Shown piece after piece: positions 36,854 through 45,709 of a DNA stretch of 64,000 nt. Position 1 is the first letter of the stretch. Every line of letters begins with the position of its first letter. A model generated the notes under the pieces. The model was not told the origin of the DNA and made no database searches. It worked only from the letters and a program-made list of their open reading frames with translations. The position numbers were made by a program, and so were the translations under genes. This DNA comes from an uncultured Actinomycetes bacterium (GTDB lineage: Bacteria > Actinomycetota > Actinomycetes > Nanopelagicales > Nanopelagicaceae), in the NCBI GenBank assembly GCA_903834145.1, contig CAILHY010000022.1, positions 114,800-178,799 on the forward strand, written 5' to 3'.

Positions 36854-37696
36854 TTACTCTTCGTTTTGGCGCCGTAGATACTTTTCAAATTCACGAGCAA
36901 TTGAATCACCTGTTGCTTGGGGGAGTTCTGTCTCATCTTTAGATTCTTCAAGTTGCCTTACGTAGTCGGCAATATCTGAATCTTCTTTTGTTAATTCATC
37001 GATGCTCAATTGCCAACTCGAAGATTCATCGGGGAGTGCGCCTAGAGGTATGGCAATGGCAAGAGTATCTTCAATCGCATTGATCAGCGCCAAAGTGGCC
37101 TTCGGTGAAGGCGATGCTGATGCATAGTGAGGCACTGGTGCCCACAATGAAATTGCGTCGATGCCACGTTTCATAGCGCAATCTTGGAGCACTCCTAGAA
37201 TTCCTGTCGGACCTTCATAGCGACTTACTTCCACGTTGAGTCGCTTGGAAATCTCCTGGTTAGTCCCTGTTGCACTGATAGTTATAGGTCGAGAGTGTGG
37301 TGTGTCGGCCAATAGCCCTCCCAATGTGAGAAAGAGAGAGATATCCAAATCATCTGCCAGATCCATAATCTCGTGAGCGAATGATTTCCATCGCATCGAA
37401 GGTTCGACTCCTTGAACGATCACTAAATCAAAAGGAAGATGAGCTGTTGGAACCGCAAATATCTTCGTGCTGGGCCACGTAATGAGCCGTTCTGATTTCG
37501 CGTCCAGTGAAACCATTGGACGATTTACTTGGTAATCATAAAAATCTTCAGAGTCCAACTCGGCAATCAATGTGTGCGGCCACATACTGAGCAAGTGAGC
37601 AAGTGCGTTGGTCGCAGACTCACCAGCATCATTCCAACCACCGAAGGCGCAAATCATTCGCGGATTGCGAAGTGCGGGAATACTTAAGATCTCCAT
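36854..37696 (-). CDS. PAC2 family protein
   Basis: Member of the proteasome-assembly-chaperone-2-like family common in actinobacteria; bacterial function unknown. The 280-aa protein has the typical MICAFGGWNDAGESATNAL start, FVIVQG-like strand (FDLVIVQGVEPSMRW) and GLLADTPHSRP. ATG 37696 is fixed by a leaderless -10. It is divergent from metH with start codons only 28 bp apart, and lies 8 nt from the convergent mshC stop. Confidence 0.87.
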   Translation of the reverse strand: MEILSIPALRNPRMICAFGGWNDAGESATNALAHLLSMWPHTLIAELDSEDFYDYQVNRPMVSLDAKSERLITWPSTKIFAVPTAHLPFDLVIVQGVEPSMRWKSFAHEIMDLADDLDISLFLTLGGLLADTPHSRPITISATGTNQEISKRLNVEVSRYEGPTGILGVLQDCAMKRGIDAISLWAPVPHYASASPSPKATLALINAIEDTLAIAIPLGALPDESSSWQLSIDELTKEDSDIADYVRQLEESKDETELPQATGDSIAREFEKYLRRQNEE

Positions 37697-37702
37697 ATCT
37701 CC

Positions 37703-37708
37703 ACTTTA
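37703..37708 (-). promoter_or_regulatory. -10 element for leaderless PAC2 gene mRNA
   Basis: TAAAGT on the minus strand ends 6 nt before ATG 37696. It is 3 bp from the metH -10 on the other strand. Confidence 0.6.
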
Positions 37709-37711
37709 CGG

Positions 37712-37717
37712 TAACCT
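37712..37717 (+). promoter_or_regulatory. -10 element for leaderless metH mRNA
   Basis: TAACCT ends 7 nt before GTG 37725. There is no leader, so no cobalamin riboswitch precedes metH. Confidence 0.55.
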
Positions 37718-37724
37718 CACCCTT

Positions 37725-40700
37725 GTGACGACATCCGCTATTGGCCCAACACGCACATTGCGCCAAGCCCTTTCTGAAGGCACGGTTATCGCCGATGGCG
37801 CGATGGGGACGATGCTTCAGGAGGGTAATCCCACTCTCGATGATTTCCAAGGCTTCGAGGGATGCAACGAGATCCTCAATGTCAGTAGACCCGAATTAGT
37901 GAGTTCCATTCACGAGAAGTACCTCGCTGTCGGTGTTGACGCTATTGAAACAAACACTTTTGGTGCCAATTGGGCAAACCTCGCAGAATACGGAATTGAG
38001 GACCGTATTTATGAGTTGGCGCTAGCCGGCGCGAAATTGGCACGCCAAAGCGCCGATAAATTTACAACGCAGGCAAAACCTCGATACGTCCTGGGGTCAA
38101 TTGGACCAGGCACGAAATTGCCTTCTTTAGGTCATACAACTTACGAGAAGCTTCGTGGCGCCTATTACCTGGCTTGCAAAGGTTTAACAGATGGTGGCTC
38201 TGATGCGATTCTGATTGAAACATCGCAAGATCTATTACAAACGAAATCGGCTATCAATGGGGCTCGTCAAGCCATTCGCGAATCCAATCGTGATGTTGTT
38301 CTTATAGCTCAAGTAACAGTGGAGACAACAGGCACTATGTTGCTTGGTTCTGAAATTGGGGCAGCGCTGAACGCACTTGAGCCTTTAGGCATAGATCTCA
38401 TTGGATTAAATTGCGCTACCGGTCCGGCTGAGATGTCTGAGCATCTTCGGTACTTGAGTCAATCTGCGCATATAGGCGTTTCTGTGATGCCCAACGCTGG
38501 TCTTCCTATTCTCGGTCCCAATGGTGCTTCATATCCGTTATCACCAATCGAGCTGGCAAGTTCACTAAAGACATTCGTCCAGGAATTTGGTGTCAATCTT
38601 GTAGGCGGATGCTGCGGAACAACGCCTGAGCACTTGCTGGCTGTCGTAGAGGCTCTTAACGGTGTGACACCCAAAACGAGAATTCCAGAATTAGCTCCAG
38701 GTGCCTCATCGCTCTACCAGTATGTACCCTTCAAACAAGATCTCACATACCTTGCCATCGGTGAGAAAACTAACGCGAATGGATCACGGGCATTTCGTGA
38801 TGCTCTTATTGCCCAAGATTGGCAAACGTGTGTGGAAATTGCACGGGATCAAATCAGAGATGGCGCACACATGCTCGATCTCTCTGTTGACTATGTTGGC
38901 CGCGACGGTGTTAAAGACATGTCAGAAATTGCCAGCAGATTCGCAACTGCATCCACCTTACCCATTGTTCTGGATTCGACTGAACCCCAGGTAATCAAAG
39001 CAGGATTGGAATTACTCGGCGGACGTAGCGTTATCAATTCAGTTAATTACGAGGATGGGGACGGTCCAACGTCGCGCTTTGCGCGAATCATGCCTCTGGT
39101 GATGGAGCATGGCGCCGCAGTAGTGGCGCTTACCATCGATGAAAACGGACAAGCCCGGGACTGTGAATGGAAGCTGAAAGTTGCACGTAGATTGATTGTG
39201 GATTTAACAACGACCTGGAAAATGAAAACGGGTGACATCCTCATTGACTGTTTAACGTTCCCAGTTGCAACTGGGCAAGAAGAGACTCGTCGAGATGGCA
39301 TAGAAACGATCGAGGCTATCCGTCGACTGAAACTTGAATTTCCCGAAGTTCAAACGACCTTGGGCGTGAGCAATGTTTCTTTCGGCCTAAATCCTGCTGC
39401 GCGCATTGTTCTCAATTCAGTCTTTCTGCATGAATGTGTGATTGCTGGTTTGGATTCAGCAATTGTTCATCCCTCGAAAATTACGCCTATGAATCGTATT
39501 GACGAAAGACAACGCGAAGTTGCCCTCGACCTAATCTATGACAGAAGGCAATACGCAGGAGATGAGTGCATCTATGACCCATTGACTGTGTTTTTGCAAC
39601 TTTTCGAAGGCGTGGAAGTTACTTCATCGCGTTTAACTCGTGCAGCCGAACTCGCCGCGCTACCTCTAACTGAAAGACTTGCGCGACGAATCATTGATGG
39701 AGAAAAAGTCGGTTTGGAAAATGATCTTCAAACAGCAATGGATGAAGGCATCGCCCCCTTAGTAATTATCAACGATCACCTTCTTGAAGGCATGAAGATC
39801 GTCGGTGAGCTCTTTGGCAAAGGGGAGATGCAACTTCCCTTTGTACTTCAAAGCGCGGAAGTGATGAAAACAGCCGTGGCTTTCTTGGAAGATTTTATGG
39901 AGAAATCAAGTGCCGACGGACGTGGTGTCATGGTGCTGGCTACCGTGCGCGGTGATGTGCATGACATCGGTAAGAATTTGGTGGACATCATTCTTTCTAA
40001 CAATGGTTACCGTGTCGTGAATATTGGAATCAAGCAGACAATTAATCAGATCATTGATGCTGCCACTGAATCTAATGCTGACGCTATTGGAATGAGTGGA
40101 CTTTTAGTGAAATCAACTGTAATTATGAAAGAGAATCTTGAAGAGATCACATCACGTGGTTTAGATCAACGTTGGCCGATTGTGCTTGGCGGGGCCGCCC
40201 TTACACGCGCTTACGTCGAGCAAGACCTTGCATCACTCTTTCCAGGTGAAGTGCGATACGCCAGAGATGCTTTTGAGGGGTTACGTTTGATGGACACGAT
40301 CATGGCCATCAAACGAGGCGATCCTGGCGCTCAACTTCCCCCGCTTCGCGAAAGACGTGTTCGCGCGGTTACGCCAGTGACCGCATCATCTTCGATTGAC
40401 ACGCTTCGAAGCGACGTCGCGCAAGATATCGAAATCCCGAATCCACCCTTTTGGGGTAGTCGCATCATCAAAGGAATTCCATTAGCCCAATATTCTGGAA
40501 TGTTGGATGAGCGCGCACTTTTTATGGGGCAGTGGGGTCTTAAAGGCGCCCGCGGAGAATTTGAACAAATGGCCGAGAATGAAGGCCGTCCACGGCTGCG
40601 AGCGTTGCTTCATGAGACTTTGGCGCAAGGTTGGCTCAGTGCTGCTGTTGTGTATGGGTATTTTCCTTGCGTGAGTGAGGGAAATGATTTAATTATTTTG

Positions 40701-41228
40701 CACCATGAAGGAGCGCTAACTGGAACAGAGAGAACTCGCTTTACTTTCCCGCGGCAATCTCGAGATCGCCGCCTATGTATAAGCGATTTCTTTGCTTCTA
40801 AAGATTCTGGGAAAACAGATGTCGTAGCCTTTCATGTTGTCACAATGGGCAACGAAGTAAGCAAGGCAACCTGGAAACTCTTTGAAGCCAATGCTTATCG
40901 CGAGTATCTAGAACTACATGGATTATCTGTGCAATTAACGGAAGCACTCGCCGAACATTGGCACTCTCGCATCCGTGAAGAGTTCAAGGTGAAGGAAGAA
41001 GATTCGCATGATCTTCAGGGGATTTTGGACCAAGGTTACAGAGGTTCACGCTATTCATTTGGTTATCCAGCTTGCCCTGATTTAGAGCAACAAGTGCAGC
41101 TGTGCGAACTTCTAGACCCGGGTCGAATAGGTGTAGAACTTTCAGAGGAATTCCAGTTGCATCCCGAGCAATCTACTTCAGCGATCATCGTTCACCATCC
41201 GGAAGCAAAATACTTCAACGCAAATTAA
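37725..41228 (+). CDS. metH: Cobalamin-dependent methionine synthase
   Basis: Transfers methyl from 5-methyl-THF to homocysteine via cobalamin. The 1167 aa carry all modules: homocysteine domain (about 1-310; GLNCATGP and GGCCGT zinc cysteines), pterin-binding domain (about 335-600; GEKTNANGS), cobalamin cap and binding domain (about 625-880; GDVHDIG ligand loop near 742) and SAM-binding reactivation domain (about 900-1160; RLCISDFF). The frame is open upstream to 37608, but GTG 37725 after a -10 fits best. The cell must obtain B12. Confidence 0.95.
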   Translation: MTTSAIGPTRTLRQALSEGTVIADGAMGTMLQEGNPTLDDFQGFEGCNEILNVSRPELVSSIHEKYLAVGVDAIETNTFGANWANLAEYGIEDRIYELALAGAKLARQSADKFTTQAKPRYVLGSIGPGTKLPSLGHTTYEKLRGAYYLACKGLTDGGSDAILIETSQDLLQTKSAINGARQAIRESNRDVVLIAQVTVETTGTMLLGSEIGAALNALEPLGIDLIGLNCATGPAEMSEHLRYLSQSAHIGVSVMPNAGLPILGPNGASYPLSPIELASSLKTFVQEFGVNLVGGCCGTTPEHLLAVVEALNGVTPKTRIPELAPGASSLYQYVPFKQDLTYLAIGEKTNANGSRAFRDALIAQDWQTCVEIARDQIRDGAHMLDLSVDYVGRDGVKDMSEIASRFATASTLPIVLDSTEPQVIKAGLELLGGRSVINSVNYEDGDGPTSRFARIMPLVMEHGAAVVALTIDENGQARDCEWKLKVARRLIVDLTTTWKMKTGDILIDCLTFPVATGQEETRRDGIETIEAIRRLKLEFPEVQTTLGVSNVSFGLNPAARIVLNSVFLHECVIAGLDSAIVHPSKITPMNRIDERQREVALDLIYDRRQYAGDECIYDPLTVFLQLFEGVEVTSSRLTRAAELAALPLTERLARRIIDGEKVGLENDLQTAMDEGIAPLVIINDHLLEGMKIVGELFGKGEMQLPFVLQSAEVMKTAVAFLEDFMEKSSADGRGVMVLATVRGDVHDIGKNLVDIILSNNGYRVVNIGIKQTINQIIDAATESNADAIGMSGLLVKSTVIMKENLEEITSRGLDQRWPIVLGGAALTRAYVEQDLASLFPGEVRYARDAFEGLRLMDTIMAIKRGDPGAQLPPLRERRVRAVTPVTASSSIDTLRSDVAQDIEIPNPPFWGSRIIKGIPLAQYSGMLDERALFMGQWGLKGARGEFEQMAENEGRPRLRALLHETLAQGWLSAAVVYGYFPCVSEGNDLIILHHEGALTGTERTRFTFPRQSRDRRLCISDFFASKDSGKTDVVAFHVVTMGNEVSKATWKLFEANAYREYLELHGLSVQLTEALAEHWHSRIREEFKVKEEDSHDLQGILDQGYRGSRYSFGYPACPDLEQQVQLCELLDPGRIGVELSEEFQLHPEQSTSAIIVHHPEAKYFNAN

Positions 41229-41239
41229 GGATTCGAACC

Positions 41240-41908
41240 GTGCCTAGCAATTTCTTTGATGCCATCTTGTTTGACATGGACGGCACCTTGATTGATTCCG
41301 AGCCTCTTTGGTTGATCTCAGAACAAGAACTCATGGCTCGCTACGATTTCGAATGGACCGAAGTGAATCAAGCTTTCTGCCTCGGTGGGCCCTTAGATCG
41401 GGTGGGAAATTACATGAGTTCCCTCGCAGATAGTGTTAAAGATGGTCAATATTTTACTGACACGCTGATCTCGCTTATGGCTCAAAAACTTGCCAAAGGT
41501 GCACCCTGTATGCCCGGCGCTTTGGCTTTGCTCGATCTGGTTGAAGAACTTCACATGCATTTCGCCCTCGTATCGGCCAGTCCACGCGTTCTCGTTGATG
41601 GCGTTCTCACAAACCTTGCAACGCACCACTTTGAAGTGTCGATCAGCAGTGACGACGTTGTTAAAACGAAACCAGATCCCGAAGGGTACCTCAAGGCTGC
41701 TGCACGTCTGGGCGTTGATATTTCACGTTGCTTGGTACTTGAAGATTCGGCAACCGGCGTTCAATCTGCAGTTGCAAGCGGAGCTTGCGTTGTTGCCATT
41801 CCACATCTGGTTTCTATCGCCGAAACCGATCGCATCAGAACAATCCTCACTTTAGAGGAACTCACTCACGAGAAGCTTCAAGAATTCTATGGTCAGTGGT
41901 TTGATTAA
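41240..41908 (+). CDS. HAD-superfamily hydrolase (beta-phosphoglucomutase-like)
   Basis: Phosphatase or phosphomutase of HAD subfamily IA; substrate unknown. Motifs: DMDGT (12-16), SASPR, KPDPEGYL and EDSATGVQSA. A small helical cap lies between residues 17 and 85. GTG 41240 with AAGGA 8 nt upstream is chosen; the open frame further upstream lies inside metH. It is 222 aa. It is 11 nt downstream of metH and probably co-transcribed. Its end overlaps the convergent nuclease gene by 4 nt. Confidence 0.87.
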   Translation: MPSNFFDAILFDMDGTLIDSEPLWLISEQELMARYDFEWTEVNQAFCLGGPLDRVGNYMSSLADSVKDGQYFTDTLISLMAQKLAKGAPCMPGALALLDLVEELHMHFALVSASPRVLVDGVLTNLATHHFEVSISSDDVVKTKPDPEGYLKAAARLGVDISRCLVLEDSATGVQSAVASGACVVAIPHLVSIAETDRIRTILTLEELTHEKLQEFYGQWFD

Positions 41909-42660
41909 TCCGTAAAAGCCGGGCAAATGTTTTTAAAGGAACACCAATCGCAAAGCCTAGATGGTCTTGGTTTCCAGGAATCCAATTCAATTGCCGTAAG
42001 AATCTCATCGGCAATCTGCATCAAAGACTTTTCCGCATTAATGAGTTCCTGTTCGGAAGGCGAACTCTTGAGTACTTGACCATCGCCCAGATAGATCAGT
42101 TGAAGCAGTTTGGGTAACACTCCGTTCACTCGCCAATAGACCAGGGCATAAATCCGCAACTGAAAAAGTGCTTTCTCCTCCCATCCAGGTTTCGGAGCTT
42201 TCCCTGTTTTATAATCCACGATCCGGACCTCGCCACTGGGGGCAACATCGAGACGATCCACGTACCCATGAAGATAGACATCCTCTCGAAGATCGAGTTC
42301 GACGTGAATCTCTCGAAAAGTGGCTTCAAAAGATTGAGGTTGTTCTAGAGAGAAGTACGTCGCAAGAAGAGAGAAGACTCGATCTGACCATTCTTTTTCA
42401 TTAGAGATCAGCGTCATGAGTTCGGGTTTATCTTCACATTGCTTCTTCCAAATTCCTGGAAATAACCCTTGCGCGCGCGCAATGGTTCGTTCTTGGGCAG
42501 GTGCATCAAAAAGGTCGTGGAGTATCGAATGGACCAAGGTCCCTCGCTCTGCATCAATGCTGATCGCCTCGGGTAATTGATCAATTGCACGGTACTTATA
42601 TAACTGAGGGCAATTCTTGAAATCGTTAACTCGACTGGGGGAGAGGCGCACTTTGCTCAT
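41905..42660 (-). CDS. RecB-family PD-(D/E)XK nuclease with Fe-S cluster motif
   Basis: Predicted DNA exonuclease related to the RecB/Cas4/AddB nuclease domain. The 251-aa protein has Cys17 and a C-terminal Cys237, Cys240, Cys246 set that together fit a [4Fe-4S] cluster. The nuclease core is GTLVHSILHDLF, HGYVDRLDV and VRIVDYKTGK (the DxK motif). The same gene flanks trmI in mycobacteria. ATG 42660 has a -10 7 nt upstream on the minus strand. Confidence 0.9.
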   Translation of the reverse strand: MSKVRLSPSRVNDFKNCPQLYKYRAIDQLPEAISIDAERGTLVHSILHDLFDAPAQERTIARAQGLFPGIWKKQCEDKPELMTLISNEKEWSDRVFSLLATYFSLEQPQSFEATFREIHVELDLREDVYLHGYVDRLDVAPSGEVRIVDYKTGKAPKPGWEEKALFQLRIYALVYWRVNGVLPKLLQLIYLGDGQVLKSSPSEQELINAEKSLMQIADEILTAIELDSWKPRPSRLCDWCSFKNICPAFTD

Positions 42661-42667
42661 GAACGTG

Positions 42668-42673
42668 AAGATA
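42668..42673 (-). promoter_or_regulatory. -10 element for leaderless RecB-like nuclease mRNA
   Basis: TATCTT on the minus strand ends 7 nt before ATG 42660. Confidence 0.5.
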
Positions 42674-42698
42674 CTCGTCGAAGATGCACGGAAGCGCC

Positions 42699-42704
42699 TA
42701 AGAT
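42699..42704 (+). promoter_or_regulatory. -10 element for leaderless trmI-pafBC mRNA
   Basis: TAAGAT ends 6 nt before GTG 42711. It is divergent from the nuclease promoter; the two start codons are 50 bp apart. Confidence 0.65.
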
Positions 42705-42710
42705 GCTCCC

Positions 42711-43565
42711 GTGTCTACACCTGGGTATTTTGCAGAAGGAGATCGGGTTCAACTCACCGACACCAAGGGAAAGCTCTACAGCTTCACCCTTAGCGCTGGC
42801 AAGGAGTGGCACACCCATAAAGGTTGGGTACTGCATGATGAAGTGATTGGACTGCCCGAAGGTTCAGTGATCTCAACGACGGGTGGATTAAAATTTACCG
42901 CCTTCATACCGCTTTTGGCTGATTATGTTCTTTCCATGCCCCGAGGCGCGACGATTGTTTATCCGAAGGACTCAGCCCTCATTGTAGGTTTTGCAGATAT
43001 CTATCCGGGCGCGCGTGTGCTGGAAGCCGGAGTCGGTAGCGGAGCACTCACTATCTCCTTACTCCGCGCAGTTGGCCCATCAGGTTTCGTCCATTCAGTC
43101 GAGCGTCGAGCTGATTTTGGAGAAAATGCCACAGGCAACATCACGAACTATTTCGGAGGAAAACCTTCTAATTGGTCGCTGGAAATTGGATCATTGCAAG
43201 AACAAGAACTCACCGAACCCTTTGATCGAGTCATCCTGGACATGCTTGCTCCTTGGGAGTGCGTAGAACTTTCGGCAAAAGTATTACGCCCCGGTGGAGT
43301 ATTTTTGGCTTACGTCGCAACAACGACTCAATTGGCTCAGACCGCTCAAGCCCTCAAAGATGATGGAAATTTTACTGAGCCCGAAAGTAGCGAATCCATT
43401 ATTAGAGGTTGGCATCATGAGGGGCTTGCAGTAAGACCGCAACATCGCATGATTGGCCATACGGGTTTTCTTATTCAGAGTCGAAGAATGGCTCCGGGAG
43501 TGGAAGTCCTGCAGCGACGTCGACGACCTTCGAAGGGCGGATACGGTGTCCTCGCGGAAGAATGA
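42711..43565 (+). CDS. trmI: tRNA (adenine-58-N1)-methyltransferase
   Basis: Makes m1A58 in the T-loop of tRNAs. An N-terminal OB-like domain (about 1-70) is followed by a Rossmann SAM domain with VLEAGVGSGALT (about 103-114) and VILDMLAPWE. It is 284 aa. In mycobacteria the Pup-proteasome genes lie between trmI and pafB; here the trmI end overlaps pafB by 20 nt. Confidence 0.93.
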   Translation: MSTPGYFAEGDRVQLTDTKGKLYSFTLSAGKEWHTHKGWVLHDEVIGLPEGSVISTTGGLKFTAFIPLLADYVLSMPRGATIVYPKDSALIVGFADIYPGARVLEAGVGSGALTISLLRAVGPSGFVHSVERRADFGENATGNITNYFGGKPSNWSLEIGSLQEQELTEPFDRVILDMLAPWECVELSAKVLRPGGVFLAYVATTTQLAQTAQALKDDGNFTEPESSESIIRGWHHEGLAVRPQHRMIGHTGFLIQSRRMAPGVEVLQRRRRPSKGGYGVLAEE

Positions 43566-44496
43566 GCGACTGATCAATTTAACGATCGCGTTGCTGGCAA
43601 CAAAAAGGTACCTGACAAAGTCTGAGATTTTCCGAACGATAGAAGGTTATGACGGAACTCCTGAGTCAAAAGAAAGAATGTTTGAACGTGACAAGGATGA
43701 TTTGCGGACACTTGGTATTGAAATTGAAGTTGGTGGCCTAGATCCACTCTTTGACGACGAAGCGGGGTACCGAATTCGCCCCGATTCTTACGCACTCAAT
43801 CTTGGTGAAGTTACGGGATCAGAAATCGCTCTTCTCTCCCTTGCTGCTGAAAGCTGGCGAGGAGCCGCGTTGGGAGATGCAGCGCAATCTGCATTGAATA
43901 AATTACTCTCCCTTGGAATTTCTTCAGATTACGAATCCATCCCAGCGATCGCCCCGAAACTACTAATGAATTCGGAGAATTTCCTTCCGATTATCAGAGC
44001 ACTGGCGGATCTTCGAACTATAGATTTCGATTACATCTCCAAAGATTTACACGTAGAGAAGAGAACGGTTAATCCTTTTGGGTTGGCCAACTCTCATGGA
44101 TATTGGTACCTCGTTGGATACGATCTTTCACGGGAAGATTTGCGTGTTTTCCGCCTCGATCGCATGCAATCACAAGTCGCGCCTTCGCCAAATATGGCGA
44201 TCTTCACTGTTCCCGAGAATTTTGATGTTCAGAATGTTCTCAATTCCCAACTCTTTGAACCTACGATGGTTGCGCAATTGCGAGTAAGGAAAGGCAAAGG
44301 CTTCTCATTGCTGGCTCAGTCGAAAATACTTAGCGACATTGACGATTTTGTCCTTTATGAAGTTGGTTTTAGTAATCGGCAAAAATTCATTGATTCAATT
44401 CTTTGGCATGGGGATGATGTGATTGTTCAAACTCCCGAGGATTTGCGCCAAGAAGTAGTTCATAAACTTCGCCTATTGGCTGGAGGGAACTTATGA
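43546..44496 (+). CDS. pafB: PafB, WYL-domain DNA-damage response regulator
   Basis: PafB and PafC together activate the LexA-independent DNA-damage response in mycobacteria. PafB has an N-terminal winged helix (RLINLTIALLATKRYLTKSEIFR) and a WYL domain (SHGYWYLVGYDLSREDLRVFRLDRM). The plausible start is GTG 43546, 20 nt inside trmI with AAGG upstream, giving the usual start SSRKNERLINL (316 aa). The frame is open further upstream but that part is trmI shadow. The gene ends in an ATGA overlap with pafC. Confidence 0.92.
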   Translation: MSSRKNERLINLTIALLATKRYLTKSEIFRTIEGYDGTPESKERMFERDKDDLRTLGIEIEVGGLDPLFDDEAGYRIRPDSYALNLGEVTGSEIALLSLAAESWRGAALGDAAQSALNKLLSLGISSDYESIPAIAPKLLMNSENFLPIIRALADLRTIDFDYISKDLHVEKRTVNPFGLANSHGYWYLVGYDLSREDLRVFRLDRMQSQVAPSPNMAIFTVPENFDVQNVLNSQLFEPTMVAQLRVRKGKGFSLLAQSKILSDIDDFVLYEVGFSNRQKFIDSILWHGDDVIVQTPEDLRQEVVHKLRLLAGGNL

Positions 44497-45437
44497 CTAA
44501 CCCAAAAGGAGCTCAAGGTATAAATCGTATTGGCCGGTTGCTTGATCTGGTTCCATACATCAGCGCTCATCAAGGAATATCCCTTACTGATTTGGCCAAC
44601 GCATTCTCTTCGACTCCAGCGCACATCACGGAAGATCTCAATACGTTGTGGATGTGCGGCCTCCCTGGATACACGCCCTTGGAGTTGATGGAACTCTCTT
44701 TCGAAAGTGGATTTGTTACTATTCAAAACGCGCAAACGTTGAAGCGGCCACGTTCCTTAGGCAGAGACGAAATCCTCGCACTTATACTTGGGCTTGAATA
44801 TCTGAAAGATCAAGTTTCATCAGAGAATGTGTTGAAAGAGATCGCCGACCTTTTGGCAAAGCTATCGAATTTGGTTGGGAATTTCATACACGAACGGCTT
44901 ACTACTGCGATGCCAGCGTTGGCGGGGATTCGATCCCAACTCTCGTTGGCTGTTGACCATCGTGAAGCACTGACAATTGAGTATCACTCATTAGTTCGAG
45001 ATAGCGTTACTTTTCGAACTATTCTGCCTCTCGATATTTTTACCGAAAACAACACCGAGTACCTTCTCGCGTTCTGTAACCTTTCACATTCTCATCGTAC
45101 TTTTCGCCTTGATCGAATTCTCTCGATTACGCAAAACTCAAATGAATCTACGATTCCTGAAGGAACCCCCAATCAAAATCAAGGCAAAACTACGATTAAC
45201 CTTTCCATAATCTCCAGAGAGCGGGATGTTCGCGAAGCATTCGGTTTGGAAGTGAAAGTACACGATAGTCAAAGAGACCTTGAAACCAGTGTTGACGTAT
45301 TCAACACTGACTGGGCGGTACGAATTGTCATGAGTATGGGCGGCGCCGTGGCGATCGACGCTCCGACCCAGACCAGTCGTGCGGTTTCAGAACGAGCAGC
45401 GAAAGCTCTTTTGGGCTACGAGGTGGGAACTGCCTGA
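44493..45437 (+). CDS. pafC: PafC, WYL-domain DNA-damage response regulator
   Basis: Partner of PafB. The N-terminal HTH (RIGRLLDLVPYISAHQGISLTDLANAFSS) is followed by a WYL core with ALTIEYHSLVRDSVTFRTILPLDIF and RTFRLDRI, and a C-terminal extension domain. It is 314 aa. The ATG overlaps the pafB stop. pafA and the other Pup-system genes are not adjacent, so the pair must act in a proteasome-independent role here, in line with its known regulatory function. Confidence 0.92.
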   Translation: MTNPKGAQGINRIGRLLDLVPYISAHQGISLTDLANAFSSTPAHITEDLNTLWMCGLPGYTPLELMELSFESGFVTIQNAQTLKRPRSLGRDEILALILGLEYLKDQVSSENVLKEIADLLAKLSNLVGNFIHERLTTAMPALAGIRSQLSLAVDHREALTIEYHSLVRDSVTFRTILPLDIFTENNTEYLLAFCNLSHSHRTFRLDRILSITQNSNESTIPEGTPNQNQGKTTINLSIISRERDVREAFGLEVKVHDSQRDLETSVDVFNTDWAVRIVMSMGGAVAIDAPTQTSRAVSERAAKALLGYEVGTA

Positions 45438-45464
45438 TTTTGGCTCGAAAGCAATCTTCTAAGG

Positions 45465-45470
45465 TATCCT
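45465..45470 (+). promoter_or_regulatory. Probable -10 element for the tat operon
   Basis: TATCCT lies 48 nt upstream of tatA. A TTGGCT (45440-45445) sits 19 nt further upstream. Unlike most promoters here it leaves a leader of about 40 nt ending in an AGGAG Shine-Dalgarno. Confidence 0.5.
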
Positions 45471-45518
45471 TACGCCATCTCGTTAACTTATCGGGTCCGA
45501 ATCAGGAGTTCAACGCGC

Positions 45519-45704
45519 ATGTTTCTCAAAGAGCCTAGCCACATACTTCTTCTGCTCATCGTTCTCGTCGTGCTTTTTGGAGCGAAACGCTTGCCTGATT
45601 CAGCGCGTTCCCTTGGTAAATCGCTACGAATTTTCAAAAGCGAGATCAAGGAAATCAATAACGACGAAAAGAAGAGTGGCGAAGAAGGCACTTCGGAAAA
45701 ATAG
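45519..45704 (+). CDS. tatA: Sec-independent translocase subunit TatA
   Basis: Pore-forming subunit of the twin-arginine translocase. The 61-aa protein has one N-terminal membrane helix, the Phe20-Gly21 hinge, an amphipathic helix ([15 protein letters not shown]) and a charged tail. CAGGAG upstream decides the start. tatC follows 5 nt later. No tatB is here; in actinobacteria it is normally elsewhere. Confidence 0.95.
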   Translation: MFLKEPSHILLLLIVLVVLFGAKRLPDSARSLGKSLRIFKSEIKEINNDEKKSGEEGTSEK

Positions 45705-45709
45705 TCTCT

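Noticed and set aside
37697..37724. Cobalamin riboswitch before metH
   Set aside because: Only 28 bp separate metH from the divergent gene, and the -10 is 7 nt from the start codon.
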